Shown here one piece after another: positions 31,998 through 32,744 of a stretch of 32,744 nt of DNA; positions within the stretch are counted from its first letter, which is position 1; the number at the start of each line of letters is the position of its first letter. The position numbers and the translations under genes were made by a program. Origin of the DNA: Akkermansiaceae bacterium UBA2367 (lineage in GTDB: Bacteria; Verrucomicrobiota; Verrucomicrobiia; Verrucomicrobiales; DEV007); assembly GCA_002344525.1 (NCBI GenBank), contig DDTJ01000028.1, positions 1 to 32,744 on the forward strand, written 5' to 3'. The notes under the pieces are model-generated. The model saw only the letters and a list, made by a program, of their open reading frames with translations. It did no database searches and had not been told where the DNA came from.

Positions 31998-32690
31998 ATG
32001 AAAACGCTTCCGACCCTCGCTGTCGTCCTGAGCCTCGCCACCCTCTCCTGCGCATCCCTTGCGGCGCAGGAGGAGAGCCAGGAGGATCTCATCAGAAAAC
32101 TCAAAGGCCAAGCCGGCCAAACCCCTGCCAGGGGCTTGAACACCCGCGGCCTCCAGACGCGCGGCGGTATTTCGGCGACCGCCGTGGCACCCGAGGTCGC
32201 GACGCGCTCCGTCCTCGTGCCCGCCGGTGCCCGCGGCGTGCCCCAGTCCGTCCAAGTGGCGGTCGAGGAGAACAAAGTGGAGGCCAAGGAGACCGCCACG
32301 GGGGCGGTGGAGATCACGTACACGGTCGATCCCAAGTCGGAAGTCTCGCGGGACAACATCTTCTTCCGCAAAGGCTCGGCCGACTTCGCCGACGATGCCT
32401 CGGTCGCTGTCGTCGTGACCCTCGCCGACGCGCTCAAGCACCCTGACCTGAAAGGCCTGAAATACGTGGTCGAGGGCCATGCCTCCGCCGAGGGGAACGA
32501 CCTCTCCAACCTCATCCTCTCGCAGCAGCGCGCCGAAGCCATCGTCTCCGTCTTGGCGAGCCTCGGGGTCGAGAGGGACCGTCTCGTCCCCGTCGGCTTT
32601 GGCGAATCGAAGTCCCGCTTCCCCGAGACTTCGCCCGATGCCCTCCTCAAGCAGGACCGCCGGGTGTTGATCTTCCGGCTGGAGAAGTGA
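31998..32690 (+). CDS. Exported OmpA-like protein
   Basis: A 230-residue exported protein (signal peptide MKTLPTLAVVLSLATLSCAS, cleavage likely near SLAA; the Cys in LSCAS could be a lipobox, making it a lipoprotein). A low-complexity segment with RGLNTRGLQTRGG follows. The C-terminal OmpA-like domain has IFFRKGSADFADDAS, VVEGHASAEGNDLSNLILS, QQRAEAIVSVLASLGV and VPVGFGESKSRF. The peptidoglycan-binding Asp of the family's GHTD motif is absent (GHAS), while the Arg of QRAEAI is kept, so diaminopimelate binding may be weakened. It follows the cytochrome gene after 36 bases and probably forms an operon with it, giving a cell-wall or outer-membrane partner for the cytochrome. Confidence 0.88.
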   Translation: MKTLPTLAVVLSLATLSCASLAAQEESQEDLIRKLKGQAGQTPARGLNTRGLQTRGGISATAVAPEVATRSVLVPAGARGVPQSVQVAVEENKVEAKETATGAVEITYTVDPKSEVSRDNIFFRKGSADFADDASVAVVVTLADALKHPDLKGLKYVVEGHASAEGNDLSNLILSQQRAEAIVSVLASLGVERDRLVPVGFGESKSRFPETSPDALLKQDRRVLIFRLEK

Positions 32691-32696
32691 GGTTGG

Positions 32697-32744
32697 TTTT
32701 TTCTCTTACTCGTCCTCATTCTCCTACTCCTACTCCTACTCCTA
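32697..32744. repeat. Second copy of the TAC-rich repeat, cut by the edge
   Basis: From 32705 the sequence reads TTACTCGTCCTCATTCTCC and then CTACTC units. It matches the reverse complement of the right arm of the 7674-7744 repeat over about 30 bases with a single difference. It begins seven bases after the OmpA-like stop and runs off the window, so the other arm of the hairpin is presumably beyond it. Confidence 0.7.

Noticed and set aside
28917..32480. Large antisense extension of the FIST frame
   Set aside because: It covers the cytochrome and OmpA genes in reverse with Gly/Asp/Val/Leu-rich sequence and no domain. The FIST domains begin after 28874.

Overview
The window is GC-rich, densely coded bacterial chromosome. 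It holds 23 complete protein genes and one cut by the left edge. I see no rRNA, tRNA, CRISPR array, integrase or intact insertion sequence. The gene content points to a member of the Planctomycetota-Verrucomicrobiota-Chlamydiota group, most likely Verrucomicrobiota. The clues are a secreted PQQ-type beta-propeller with an EWPEFRGPTRDG start, a secreted multi-haem cytochrome with a DUF4384 tail, OmpA-domain envelope proteins, an LEELNAKY-type coiled-coil secreted protein, and dispersed palindromes of a kind I associate with that phylum. The phylum is an inference; no marker gene is present. Nearly all start codons lack a Shine-Dalgarno sequence.

Left part (1-7666): an edge-truncated secreted coiled-coil protein (-), a 530-base non-coding stretch with a hairpin, a very large thioester alpha-2-macroglobulin (+) and a secreted PQQ-like propeller (+). 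A long inverted repeat (7674-7744) then precedes a lower-GC Imm42-like orphan immunity gene. Next come thiE, a PfkB sugar kinase, a GYF_2/DUF4190 membrane protein, a TVP38/TMEM64 protein and an unusual M19 dipeptidase homologue, all on +.

Middle (12503-19795): a Fic protein (-) with a striking array of matching palindromes upstream, an in-frame MobA-FdhD fusion (-), a YhaM-like OB/HD nuclease (+), SelO (-), and a translationally coupled DUF3817 plus metallophosphoesterase pair (+). A REP-like double palindrome (19713-19795) closes this part.

Right part (19838-32744): two tandem paralogous small membrane proteins (+), OpcA (-), an M16 zinc protease (+), an OmpA-domain protein (-), a GlcD-type FAD oxidase overlapping a diacylglycerol/undecaprenol kinase (-), and a beta-hydroxyacid dehydrogenase with lysine-rich tails (+). 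These are followed by a stand-alone FIST sensor protein (-) and, divergent from it, a two-gene envelope operon: tri-haem cytochrome/DUF4384 protein plus OmpA-like protein (+). The right edge cuts a second copy of the repeat family seen at 7674-7744.

Most genes are housekeeping or envelope functions. The points most worth following are the Fic operator array, the MobA-FdhD fusion, the M19 homologue that has lost half of its zinc ligands, the orphan immunity gene next to a repeat, and the cytochrome/DUF4384/OmpA operon.
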